64,000 nt of DNA from Nocardia carnea NBRC 14403. Lineage in GTDB: Bacteria; Actinomycetota; Actinomycetes; Mycobacteriales; Mycobacteriaceae. Positions 11,349-19,323 of this stretch are shown here, piece by piece (the stretch's first letter is position 1; each line of letters opens with the position of its first letter). Position numbers and translations under genes: made by a program. The stretch spans positions 1-64,000 of the forward strand of contig NZ_BAFV01000003.1 in the NCBI RefSeq assembly GCF_000308515.1, in the 5' to 3' direction. Under the pieces are notes generated by a model that was not told where the DNA came from, made no database searches, and was given only the letters and a program-made list of their open reading frames with translations.

Positions 11349-12398
11349 ATGCGAAGTGCGCGAAGGCTCAGATCGGTCCGATCCCGGCGGTGGATCGGTC
11401 GTTGGGCACTGGGTATCACCGTGGCACTGCTCGTCCCGCTCGCGGTGTCGCTGTCCGATACGGGCGCCCCGGTCGAGGCGGCACCCAACCCTCGGGGATT
11501 CGATTTCGTGGTCGATTCCCCCGAGATGGGCCCGGTCAGGTCACGGATCTTCCGGGCCAAGGACGGCAACACCAACCGCGTCGTCTACGCCTTGGACGGT
11601 ATGCGCGCCCCCGAGACGCACAGCGGCTGGGAGTTCGACACCAATGTCGCCGACGCGCTCACCGACTGGAATATCAACGTCGTCATGCCGATCGGCGGTA
11701 TGTCCAGCTTCTACGCCGATTGGAATGCGCCGAGTTCGTTCTTCGGGGCACCGCCGACCGGGTCGTCGTCGGGTTCCGGCGCACTCAACGTGATATCCGA
11801 AGGGCCGGGCAAAAGCTATCGCTACGCCTGGGAAACGTTCATAAATCAGCATCTGCGCTGGGCATTGCGCGACCGGCTCGGATTCAACCCGTACCGCAAC
11901 GGCGTATTCGGATTGTCGATGGGCGGCAGCGGCGCACTGACCCTGGCCGCCTATCACCCGGACCAGTTCAGTTTCGCCGGTTCCTACTCCGGCTACCTGA
12001 ACATCTCCGCGCCGGGTATGCGTGAGGCCATCCGGATGGCCATGATCGATGCCGGTGGGTACAACGTCGACTCCATGGCGCCGCCGTGGGGTCCGCAGTG
12101 GCTGCGGATGGATCCGTTCGTTTTCGCGCCGTTGCTACGCGACCACAACACCCGCCTGTGGATATCCGCCGGTAGCGGGTTGCCCGCCCCGGCCGACGGA
12201 TTCAACGGCAATACCGTGAACGGAATGGCGCTGGAGGCGCTGGCGCTCGCCAACACCCGGTCGTTCCAGCTGCGGATGATGTCGCTGGGTGCGAACAATG
12301 TCACGTACTCGTTCCCGCAGGCGGGCATCCACTCCTGGACGTACTGGGAAGCCGAAGTACATCGGATGATTCCGGATTTGTCCGCGAATATCGGATAA
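11349..12398 (+). CDS. Mycolyltransferase (antigen 85 family), second of four
   Basis: 349 residues. The signal peptide has a twin-arginine-rich n-region (RSARRLRSVRSRRW) followed by a hydrophobic core (LGITVALLVPLAV). The triad is S190 (FGLSMGGSGA), E296 (ALEALAL) and H328 (GIHSWTYW). It is very similar to the preceding gene product from the mature N-terminus to the shared C-terminal IPDLSANIG, indicating tandem duplication. A shorter Ser/Gly-rich insertion lies at about 134-159, at the same position as in the first paralogue. ATG 11349 is preceded by AAAGG at 11336-11340. It is followed by a long hairpin terminator. Confidence 0.92.
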   Translation: MRSARRLRSVRSRRWIGRWALGITVALLVPLAVSLSDTGAPVEAAPNPRGFDFVVDSPEMGPVRSRIFRAKDGNTNRVVYALDGMRAPETHSGWEFDTNVADALTDWNINVVMPIGGMSSFYADWNAPSSFFGAPPTGSSSGSGALNVISEGPGKSYRYAWETFINQHLRWALRDRLGFNPYRNGVFGLSMGGSGALTLAAYHPDQFSFAGSYSGYLNISAPGMREAIRMAMIDAGGYNVDSMAPPWGPQWLRMDPFVFAPLLRDHNTRLWISAGSGLPAPADGFNGNTVNGMALEALALANTRSFQLRMMSLGANNVTYSFPQAGIHSWTYWEAEVHRMIPDLSANIG

Positions 12399-12434
12399 CC
12401 GGCGGTTGGGGGGCCGGGACCGGCCCGCGCGACC

Positions 12435-12484
12435 ACAGCAGTGTGCCCGCCACCGAGACTTCTCGGTGGCGGGCACACTGCTGT
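12435..12484 (+). terminator. 24-bp hairpin terminator after the second mycolyltransferase
   Basis: A perfect inverted repeat pairs 12435-12458 (for example AGTGTGCCCGCCACCGAGA) with 12461-12484. Only 2 nt separate the arms, so the working loop is slightly larger. No T-run follows. It starts 36 nt after the stop codon. Confidence 0.75.
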
Positions 12485-12834
12485 CGATGGGAATTCGCCC
12501 ATGGTTCGTATTCCGTTACACAACCCCGGTCAGAGCACGATTTCGATAACGGAGGAATATCACGGCCCACCGAGACATCAACGCTTCGGCAAGGTATCGT
12601 CACGGGGCGATCACAACGTTCTCGCGGCGGATTTCGGCCATCCGATCAGCACGGCCTTGCTTGGGCTCGATGAGGTCGAATAAGGTCCAGCGAGCGCATC
12701 TGTGACCAGATCGTTGTAGCGCTGTCGGCCGATGGTTGGTCGGGACCGGCCGCCGGCGCCGCCGAGGAGAAACGGGGTGTTGTCCGCGCAGCGGTGGCGT
12801 ACAACACCACAACAGCAGAAAGAGAGCAGAATTC
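12485..12834 (+). other. Long intergenic/leader region of the third mycolyltransferase
   Basis: No credible gene was found in these 350 nt. The only structure seen is a short inverted repeat, GGTGTTGT (12776-12783) and ACAACACC (12801-12808), with a 17-nt loop, 27 nt before the ATG at 12835. It may be a leader hairpin or operator. No confident promoter was assigned. Confidence 0.4.
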
Positions 12835-13854
12835 ATGCGTTTCGGCAGGGCAGCCGGCCCGAAGAGAAGTATTGGGCGGTCTCGGGCACCTCGCAGTTGG
12901 CGTAACCGGATTCTGGCAATCGGTGCGGCGGCATTCGCGCTACCGGTCGCTGCGGGTCTCGCGGCTCCGACCGCCGTGGCCTCGCCGGCGACGCCGGTCC
13001 ACCGGGCGGGCCTGGAGGAACTGATGGTTCCCTCCAGTATGGGCCCCATCAAGGTCCAGGTGCAGTGGGCGGCGCGCGGTGGTAACGCCGGGCTCTACCT
13101 GCTCGACGGTCTCCGCGCCCGCGAAGACCGCAACGCCTGGTCCTTCGAGACCAACGCGCTCCAGCAGTTCGCGAACGACAACATCTCGCTGATCATGCCG
13201 GTCGGCGGCCAGTCCAGCTTCTACGCCGACTGGTACTCGCCCAGCAACACCAACGGCCAGAAGTTCACCTACAAGTGGGAAACGTTCCTCACTCAGGAAC
13301 TGCCCGCGTTCCTCGAGGGCCACGGTGTCTCCCGCACCAACAACGCGATCGCGGGCCTGTCGATGGGTGGTAGCGCCGCGCTGGCGCTGGCCGCCTACCA
13401 CCGGGACCAGTTCAAGTCGGCCGCTGCCTACTCCGGCTACCTGAACATCTCGGCGCCGGGTATGCGTGAGGCCATCCGGATCGCCATGCTGGACGCGGGC
13501 CGCTACAACGTCGACTCGATGGCCGCCCCGTGGAGTCCGCAGTGGCTGCGTATGGACCCGTTCGTCTTCGCGCCGCAGCTGCGCGGCCTGCCGATGTACA
13601 TCTCGGCGGCCAGCGGGCTGCCGGGTCCGCACGACAAGCCGGCGGGTGCGATCGGTGCGTTCAACACCGGTAACGCCATGGCACTGGAAGCACTGTCGCT
13701 GGTGAACACCCGCGCCTTCCAGTCGCGGCTGAAGTCGCTCGGCATCAACGCCCACTTCGACTTCCCGAACGTCGGCACCCACTCCTGGAAGTACTGGGAG
13801 AGCCAGCTCTTCGCTTCCCGCAAGATGTTCCTGGATTCCACCAACGGCTGGTGA
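12835..13854 (+). CDS. Mycolyltransferase (antigen 85 family), third of four
   Basis: 339 residues, the most compact copy and the closest in length to classical antigen 85 proteins. The signal peptide core is ILAIGAAAFALPVAAGLAA. The triad is S176 (AGLSMGGSAA), E285 (ALEALSL) and H316 (GTHSWKYW). It lacks the Ser/Gly-rich insertion of copies one and two, going directly from YSPSNTNGQ to FTYKWETFLTQEL. ATG 12835 follows an AAAGAGAG ribosome-binding site (12820-12827). Strong terminators before and after suggest separate transcription. It probably acts outside the membrane in mycolation of arabinogalactan or trehalose. Confidence 0.93.
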   Translation: MRFGRAAGPKRSIGRSRAPRSWRNRILAIGAAAFALPVAAGLAAPTAVASPATPVHRAGLEELMVPSSMGPIKVQVQWAARGGNAGLYLLDGLRAREDRNAWSFETNALQQFANDNISLIMPVGGQSSFYADWYSPSNTNGQKFTYKWETFLTQELPAFLEGHGVSRTNNAIAGLSMGGSAALALAAYHRDQFKSAAAYSGYLNISAPGMREAIRIAMLDAGRYNVDSMAAPWSPQWLRMDPFVFAPQLRGLPMYISAASGLPGPHDKPAGAIGAFNTGNAMALEALSLVNTRAFQSRLKSLGINAHFDFPNVGTHSWKYWESQLFASRKMFLDSTNGW

Positions 13855-13899
13855 CAAGAACGACACGCTGATCGGTTGCCGCTGAACCGATAGCACCGC

Positions 13900-13945
13900 G
13901 CAACGGCGCCACCTGCAAAGCAATACGAGCAGGTGGCGCCGTTGC
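13900..13945 (+). terminator. Intrinsic terminator after the third mycolyltransferase
   Basis: A 17-bp perfect stem (13900-13916 with 13929-13945, containing CAACGGCGCCACCTGC) and a 12-nt loop are followed by TGTTT. It starts 46 nt after the stop codon. Confidence 0.85.
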
Positions 13946-14030
13946 TGTTTCCGGGTCACGACGGTGATCAACTGATTTGCTGTCCGCGCGTCTACCGGGA
14001 ATCCGCCGGTGACGGCGGTACAAACAGTGT

Positions 14031-15887
14031 GTGGCAGGGAAGAAACGCGTTAGAGGGGGTTCGACCGGCCGATCCGGTGTACGTGCCCGGCGCGGGCTCG
14101 CCCTACTGGCGGCCGCGCTGGTGTTGCCCTTCGCCGCCGCCCAGGCTCCGGCGCCTGCCCAGCCCACCGCGGCCGCCGCACCGGCGACGATCCGCGATAT
14201 CGTCTGGCATTCCGACCGGCACGTCGCTATCTGGGTGAATTCGCCTGCCATGGGCGCACCCATCCAGGTCCGGTTGCTGCTGGCACGGGACTGGAACACC
14301 TCGCCCAACGCGAAGTTCCCGGTGCTCTACATGCTCGACGGGTTGCGCGCTACCGACGACAACAGCGGCTGGATTGCCGAAACCGGCGCTGTCGATTTCT
14401 TCGCCGACAAGAACGTCACGGCCGTGCTGCCGGTCGGCGGCCAGGCCAGTTTCTATTCGGATTGGCTGGAACCCGACAACGGCAAGAACTACAAGTGGGA
14501 AACCTTTCTCACCAAGGAACTTCCGCCCCTGCTGGAAAGTCGATGGCGCGCCACCGATACCCGCGGAATTGCCGGACTCTCCATGGGCGGCACGGCTGCC
14601 ATGTTCCTGTCCGCCCGCAACAGCGATTTCGCGAAATTCGCCGCCTCCTACTCCGGTTTCCTCACCACCACGAGTACGGGTATGCCGCAGGCGATCCGGC
14701 TCGCCATGATCGACGCGGGCGGATTCGACGCCGCGGCCATGTGGGGTCCGCCCGACAGCCCGCTGTGGGAGGAACACGATCCGGTGTACCTCGCCGACCG
14801 CCTGAAAGGTAAATCCCTCTATATATCCAGCGGGACCGGCGCCTCCGGAAAACACGACGAAGGATCCGAGATCCCGGGAGTCACCCCGAATATGTTCGGG
14901 ATGGGCCTGGAAACACTCTCGCTGATCACCTCCCAGAATTTCGTTTCGAAGCTGCACGAACTGCGCATCCCCGCGACCGTCAAATACCGCTCCGCCGGTA
15001 CCCATACCTGGCCGTACTGGGATTTCGAACTGCGCCAGTCCTGGCCCCAGGCCGCCGCCGCACTCGGTGTACCCGCCGCGAAACCGGAATGCGCTGTCGG
15101 TGGTGCCATCGCCGCCGTGGCGGCCGGCAACGGCTGGCTCGGCACCTGCCTCACCGGCGAATACCGGGTGCCGGGCGGCGTGGCCCAGGATTTCCTGCAC
15201 GGCCGGGTCTTCTTCACTCCCGAGGCGGGCGCGCACCCGGTGGCCGGCCGTATCGGTGGCGGTTATCAGGCCGCTTCCGGACCGCACGGTGCGCTCGGCC
15301 TGCCGATCGGCGGCGAAACACCACTGCCGGACGGCCGGGGTCGTTATCAGCCCTTCCAGCACGGGTCGCTGTACTGGACACCGGAAACCGGCGCGCAGAT
15401 GGTGCGCGGGGCGATCCTGGCCGAATGGGGCCGTCAGGGCTACGAGGGCGGCCCGGCGAAATACCCGGTGGGGCCGGAGGTCCGGACACCGCATCGCGAC
15501 GGCGCGGTGCAACCCTTCGAAGGCGGCCCGTTCTATTTCAGCCCCGCCACCGGTGCCCACCGGGTGGAAGGGCTCATCCTCGGCAAATACGCCGAACTGG
15601 GTTTCGAGAACAGTTGGCTCGGCTTCCCGGTGGCTCCCGAACTCCCGTTGAAGGATTTCGGCAGGTACAGCGGGTTCGAGGGCGGCAACATCTACTGGAG
15701 TCCGCTCTCGGGTGCCTGGACGGTCCGCAACGGCCCGATCATGGACGCCTGGCGCGACGCGGGATTCGAGAACGGTCGCCTGGGCTTCCCGATCAGTGAC
15801 GAATTCGCCATCCCGGGCGGGGTGCAGCAGAATTTCCAGCACGGCGTGATCACTGTCCGGGACAATCGTGCCGAAGTGCTGTATTGA
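14031..15887 (+). CDS. Mycolyltransferase with C-terminal LGFP-repeat tail, fourth of four
   Basis: 618 residues. A signal peptide (GLALLAAALVLPFAAAQA) leads into a mycolyltransferase domain to about residue 350 with S184 (AGLSMGGTAA), E294 (GLETLSL) and H325 (GTHTWPYW). The remaining 270 residues hold about five LGFP-type repeats with motifs such as ALGLPIGGE, YWTPETGAQMV, NSWLGFPVAPE, YWSPLSGAWTV and RLGFPISDE. The architecture resembles corynebacterial Cop1/PS1-type mycolyltransferases, whose LGFP tail is thought to anchor the enzyme to the wall. The divergent N-terminal half suggests an older duplication than copies one to three. The GTG at 14031 has no clear ribosome-binding site. Confidence 0.92.
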   Translation: MAGKKRVRGGSTGRSGVRARRGLALLAAALVLPFAAAQAPAPAQPTAAAAPATIRDIVWHSDRHVAIWVNSPAMGAPIQVRLLLARDWNTSPNAKFPVLYMLDGLRATDDNSGWIAETGAVDFFADKNVTAVLPVGGQASFYSDWLEPDNGKNYKWETFLTKELPPLLESRWRATDTRGIAGLSMGGTAAMFLSARNSDFAKFAASYSGFLTTTSTGMPQAIRLAMIDAGGFDAAAMWGPPDSPLWEEHDPVYLADRLKGKSLYISSGTGASGKHDEGSEIPGVTPNMFGMGLETLSLITSQNFVSKLHELRIPATVKYRSAGTHTWPYWDFELRQSWPQAAAALGVPAAKPECAVGGAIAAVAAGNGWLGTCLTGEYRVPGGVAQDFLHGRVFFTPEAGAHPVAGRIGGGYQAASGPHGALGLPIGGETPLPDGRGRYQPFQHGSLYWTPETGAQMVRGAILAEWGRQGYEGGPAKYPVGPEVRTPHRDGAVQPFEGGPFYFSPATGAHRVEGLILGKYAELGFENSWLGFPVAPELPLKDFGRYSGFEGGNIYWSPLSGAWTVRNGPIMDAWRDAGFENGRLGFPISDEFAIPGGVQQNFQHGVITVRDNRAEVLY

Positions 15888-15910
15888 TGGCGCCGCCTCC
15901 GGCAGCGCGG

Positions 15911-16003
15911 GGTTCGGGGCCCTATGGGTCTCGTTCTTCACTCCGACGCTCCTCCGCTTCGCTCCCCCGCTCTGTCGCTCCAGAACGAGACGGGCCCCGA
16001 ACC
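15911..16003. repeat. Long imperfect inverted repeat (two-part arms)
   Basis: In the 358-nt gap 15888-16245, GGTTCGGGGCCC (15911-15922) plus GTCTCGTTCT (15928-15937) are complementary to AGAACGAGAC (15982-15991) plus GGGCCCCGAACC (15992-16003). This gives a 22-bp stem with a 5-nt bulge on the left arm and a 44-nt pyrimidine-rich loop. It starts 24 nt after the LGFP mycolyltransferase stop and could terminate transcription, but its size is more like a small repeat element. The rest of the gap shows nothing recognisable. Confidence 0.6.
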
Positions 16004-16245
16004 GTTGAGGTCGGCAAATCAGGGATAGGTTGGGCGGTGATGCACTTTTCCGGCGGTCTACCCACGCGCTGCAGAGCATCGACAGCGCCGCGCAGCGTTG
16101 ATCTGGGTTCTGGTATTACCCTCGGAGGGCGCGGCCCGCGACTACTGCGGCGGGCCCGGACGTAACCCGACGGTCAAACCAGTGGTTCGGCGGCACTCGA
16201 CAGGGGTGCCGTGAACCAGCGCGCAACGGCGCGCCGGAACACAGG

Positions 16246-16791
16246 ATGGAATGTATGTATCGGACCCGAGGCACGATGCTCGGTGTGGTGGCGGCCGTGG
16301 CGGCTGCCGGACTGCTCGCCGGCTGCGGCGACGAGGAATCGACCGCGACCAGCACCCCGACGCTGTCGACCCCGGCCGCCGCATCGTCCGAGAGCTCGGC
16401 GCCGGCGCCCGCGCCGGGGGAACAGACGCCCGCGCCCGAGCCGCCGGCTCCGGCTCCGGAGGAGAGCGCCGCTCCGGAGGAACCTGCGGAGGAAATGGAG
16501 CGTCCCGCGCCGGTGGAGCCTCAGGAACCCGCGGCCGCGGAGCTCGGCCCCAAGGAACAGACCTATATCGATGAGCTGGCGAAACAGGGTGTGACCCCGT
16601 CGACCCCGGATACCGCGCTGAGTATCGGTTCCTACGTGTGCAGTCAGGTGGCGCAGGGCACCCCGGACCCCGCCATGCTCACCTGGGTGACCGCGATGGC
16701 CGGTGCGGATGCGGCCTTCGATCCCGCGAAGATGCCGGTCGAGCAGGCGGGACAGATCTACATCAATACCGCGAAAGCGCACTACTGCTAG
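16246..16791 (+). CDS. DUF732-type lipoprotein
   Basis: 181 residues. A lipobox LLAGC after a hydrophobic core (VVAAVAAAGLLAGC) predicts lipidation at Cys 27 and anchoring to the outer face of the membrane. A Pro/Glu/Ala-rich spacer (about 40-100) precedes a folded domain (YIDELAKQGVTPST to NTAKAHYC) that resembles DUF732, a family of secreted mycobacterial proteins of unknown function. Conserved Cys in SYVCSQV and the C-terminal AHYC could pair. ATG 16255 is an alternative start. The gene ends 9 nt before the cutinase-like gene, so the two are probably co-transcribed. Confidence 0.8.
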   Translation: MECMYRTRGTMLGVVAAVAAAGLLAGCGDEESTATSTPTLSTPAAASSESSAPAPAPGEQTPAPEPPAPAPEESAAPEEPAEEMERPAPVEPQEPAAAELGPKEQTYIDELAKQGVTPSTPDTALSIGSYVCSQVAQGTPDPAMLTWVTAMAGADAAFDPAKMPVEQAGQIYINTAKAHYC

Positions 16792-16800
16792 TGGTTGCCG

Positions 16801-17793
16801 GTGAGTAGGGGACGTTCCGGAGCCCGTCGGTCGAGGTCGGCGGGCTGTTTGACGCTGCTCGCGCTCGGTGTGGCCGGGCTCGTCATCGTGATAGTGCTCT
16901 GGTATCTGCTGGCCGGGTGCCTGCGCGAACCGCCGCCGGCGCCCGGGCCGGAGCCGGGGCCGGAGGAGCCGACCAGCCAGCCGGCGAGCTGCCCGGATGT
17001 GCAGATGATTTCGGTGCCGGGTACCTGGGAGTCGAACAGTACCGACGACCCCTACAACCCGTCGGCCAACCCGGCTTCGCTGATGCTGAACATCAGCGAT
17101 CCGGTGCGGGAACAGTTCCCGGACCAACGAGTCGACGTGTACACGGTTCCCTACGTCGCGCAGTTCTCCAACCCGATAGCGTTCCCGCCGGACGGGCAGG
17201 CCTCCTACAACGTCTCGCGGTCCGAGGGCATGCGGCGAACATTCGATTTCCTGACCCAGCGTCACGAAGAATGCCCACTCACCACATATGTGCTGGCCGG
17301 GTTCTCGCAGGGCGCGGTGATCGCAGGGGATATCGCCGAACAGATCGGTAAGGGCAATGGCCCGGTGCCGGCCGACCGGGTGCTCGGGGTGACCCTGATC
17401 GCCGACGGCCGCCGATCCGGTGAGCCGGGACCGGGGCAACCGATCCAGGTGGGTACCCCGCCGCCCGGTATCGGCGCGGAGGTCGCGCTGGCCGGGTTGA
17501 GCGTGCCCGGGATCACGATGACGGGGGCGCGTGAGGAAGGTTTCGGCGAAATCGCCGACCGGGTCTACACGGTCTGCGCACCCGGCGACCTGATCTGTGA
17601 CGCACCGCGCAATGCGCTCAGCCCCGGCAATATCGTCGGCAGCCTGGGCACACTCACGGCCGCCGTCGGTAACCCCGTGCACAGCCTGTACCACAACTTC
17701 GTGGTGGAGCCCGACGGAACCACGGCCACCCAGTGGGCGGCGAACTGGGCTACCGGCCTGGTCGAAGGCGCGCCGCAGCCGCCGCATTCATGA
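16801..17793 (+). CDS. Cutinase-like cell-envelope hydrolase (Rv3802c/Culp6 type)
   Basis: 330 residues. One N-terminal membrane segment (LTLLALGVAGLVIVIVLWYLL) and a Pro-rich linker precede a cutinase-family alpha/beta hydrolase. The catalytic set is S169 (LAGFSQGAVIAG), D263 (APGDLICDAP) and H294 (PVHSLYHNF). Four or more cysteines can form disulfides. The mycobacterial orthologue upstream of fadD32 is an essential phospholipase/thioesterase linked to mycolate metabolism; the same role is inferred here. A TTG at 16795 is an alternative start. Unlike in mycobacteria, a luciferase-like gene separates it from fadD32. Confidence 0.9.
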   Translation: MSRGRSGARRSRSAGCLTLLALGVAGLVIVIVLWYLLAGCLREPPPAPGPEPGPEEPTSQPASCPDVQMISVPGTWESNSTDDPYNPSANPASLMLNISDPVREQFPDQRVDVYTVPYVAQFSNPIAFPPDGQASYNVSRSEGMRRTFDFLTQRHEECPLTTYVLAGFSQGAVIAGDIAEQIGKGNGPVPADRVLGVTLIADGRRSGEPGPGQPIQVGTPPPGIGAEVALAGLSVPGITMTGAREEGFGEIADRVYTVCAPGDLICDAPRNALSPGNIVGSLGTLTAAVGNPVHSLYHNFVVEPDGTTATQWAANWATGLVEGAPQPPHS

Positions 17794-18007
17794 CGCGATC
17801 GTCCGGTCGGGGCAGTGTTGCCATGCGGCGATACCGCAGGCAGCAGCATGAGGCCGCACAGTCAGGAAGGCGACCGGCGCACGGCGGCGGCGACCCAGAC
17901 ACCCGGCGCGGCCCGTTCGGCTCGAGTAGGCCAAATTGTCCCTGGTGAGCCGCTGTTGCGGTGGACCCGCGAAGTGCGGGCGGCGTGTTGTGACAATTCA
18001 CCGCACG

Positions 18008-18049
18008 CAGCGTGTTCCTTCCCCCGCAGCACGCTGTAAAGTGCGCTGG
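18008..18049 (+). promoter_or_regulatory. Candidate promoter and operator for the leader ORF and luciferase-like gene
   Basis: The gap 17794-18118 has no other gene. CAGCGTG (18008-18014) and CACGCTG (18030-18036) form an inverted repeat that ends directly at a -10-like TAAAGT (18037-18042). GTG 18049 lies 6 nt further on. A dyad over the -35 to -10 spacer is a typical repressor or activator site, but the regulator is unknown. Confidence 0.45.
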
Positions 18050-18114
18050 TGATCGCGCGTCCCGGCCCTGCGCCGGCCGGGATACGCAGTGACTTCCGAT
18101 ATCCAGGAGCATGA
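18049..18114 (+). CDS. Possible 21-aa leaderless leader peptide (uORF)
   Basis: A GTG 6 nt after TAAAGT opens a 21-codon frame (begins VIARPGPAPAG). It runs through the ribosome-binding site of the next gene (AGGAG, 18105-18109) and stops at TGA 18112-18114, 4 nt before ATG 18119. The layout predicts that ribosomes translating the leader control access to the downstream start. Two Pro-rich stretches could slow them. The evidence is positional only; no homologue is claimed. Confidence 0.35.
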   Translation: MIARPGPAPAGIRSDFRYPGA

Positions 18115-18118
18115 GTTC

Positions 18119-19138
18119 ATGACAGAAGCCGCCGCACCGGTGGATGAGTTGAGCGCGCTGGGCACTCCGTTGCGAAAGTTCCGCTTCGCCGCCGCCGGCG
18201 AGGGGAACAAGCAGGAAGGTGGCGCCCGCAAGTTCATCCAAACGGCGCAGCAGGCCGAGGAGTACGGCTACGACACCTTCGTGGTGCCGGATCATCTCGG
18301 TGACCAGATCGGTCCGATCGCCGCCCTCGGCGCGCTGTCCCAGGCCACCGACAAGATCCGCCTCGGCACCTCGGTGCTGGCCAACGGCTTCCGGCACCCG
18401 GTGGTGCTCGCCAAGGACCTCGCCACCATCGATGTGCTGTCGAAAGGCCGGCTCGAGGTGGGCATCGGGGCCGGTTGGAAGGCCGACGAATTCGCCGCCG
18501 CCGGGCTGGACTACGACCGCCCCGGAATCCGGCTGGCCAAACTCGACGAGACGCTGACCATCCTCGATGTGCTGCTGCGTGGGCAGGAATGCACCTTCGA
18601 GGGCAAGTACTACCAGGTGCGCGGTATCAAGGGGACGCCACGGCCGCGGCAGGGGCCCCGTCCGCCGCTGTGCACCGGTGGTGGTGGGCCGCGCATGCTG
18701 AAGCTGGCCGCCAAACACGCCGACATCATCTCGGTGGTACCGGTCACCACACCGAAAGGTCAGGGCCTGCTGTCCAGCATCACCCTGGAGAAGACCATCG
18801 AGAAGGTGGAGTTGATCAAGGAAGCCGCCGGGGAGCGGTTCTCCCAGATCGAGCTGAACTGGGCCGTTACCGCGATCGTCATCACCGACGACCGGGAGAA
18901 AATGGCGGAAATGGCCCTTGCGGCCCTGGACCGCGGACAGCTTCCCGACCTCGAGGTGGATACCCAGCTCACTGTGGAGGACATCCTGAACTCCCCGTAT
19001 GTGGCCATCGGCACGTTCGAGGAGATCGCCGACCAGATGCGGCGGGTGCGCCAACTCACGGGCATGTCCTATATAGGCATCTACCCGACCCAGATGGACG
19101 CTTTCGCGCCGGTGATTCCCTTGCTCCGGGAGGAGTGA
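18119..19138 (+). CDS. Luciferase-like (LLM class) oxidoreductase, probably F420-dependent
   Basis: 339 residues forming a TIM-barrel luciferase-like monooxygenase. Typical features are FVVPDHLGDQIGPIAALGAL, KIRLGTSVLANGFRHPVVLA, a GRLEVGIGAGW loop and PRPRQGPRPPLCTGGGGPRM. Related actinobacterial subfamilies use coenzyme F420; this is inferred, since F420 and FMN users cannot be separated by eye. The substrate is unknown. ATG 18119 is supported by AGGAG 9 nt upstream. It sits between the cutinase-like gene and fadD32, which are usually adjacent in mycobacteria, so it may be an insertion or may serve lipid metabolism. Confidence 0.82.
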   Translation: MTEAAAPVDELSALGTPLRKFRFAAAGEGNKQEGGARKFIQTAQQAEEYGYDTFVVPDHLGDQIGPIAALGALSQATDKIRLGTSVLANGFRHPVVLAKDLATIDVLSKGRLEVGIGAGWKADEFAAAGLDYDRPGIRLAKLDETLTILDVLLRGQECTFEGKYYQVRGIKGTPRPRQGPRPPLCTGGGGPRMLKLAAKHADIISVVPVTTPKGQGLLSSITLEKTIEKVELIKEAAGERFSQIELNWAVTAIVITDDREKMAEMALAALDRGQLPDLEVDTQLTVEDILNSPYVAIGTFEEIADQMRRVRQLTGMSYIGIYPTQMDAFAPVIPLLREE

Positions 19139-19323
19139 GAAGCTCATCTCTGTAACATGTCTCTGGTTTGAGAACATCTAGCCGATAGCGGTCACCGCGC
19201 AGACCGCACACCGAACCTGCGGGAAAAGTTCTCGGATGAGAGCACCGCGGCGAAAGCGAGTCGGGGCCACACAGTAAATAACGGTCATCGTGCCGTTGCG
19301 GCGTGCGCCTCGGAGGAGAAGGA

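Noticed and set aside
12441..12683. Plus-strand frame in the leader of the third mycolyltransferase
   Set aside because: It begins inside the terminator hairpin and shows no protein-like pattern.
14103..16079. 658-codon minus-strand frame over the LGFP mycolyltransferase
   Set aside because: Antisense to a clear secreted enzyme; no homology-like motifs and skewed Arg/Gly composition.
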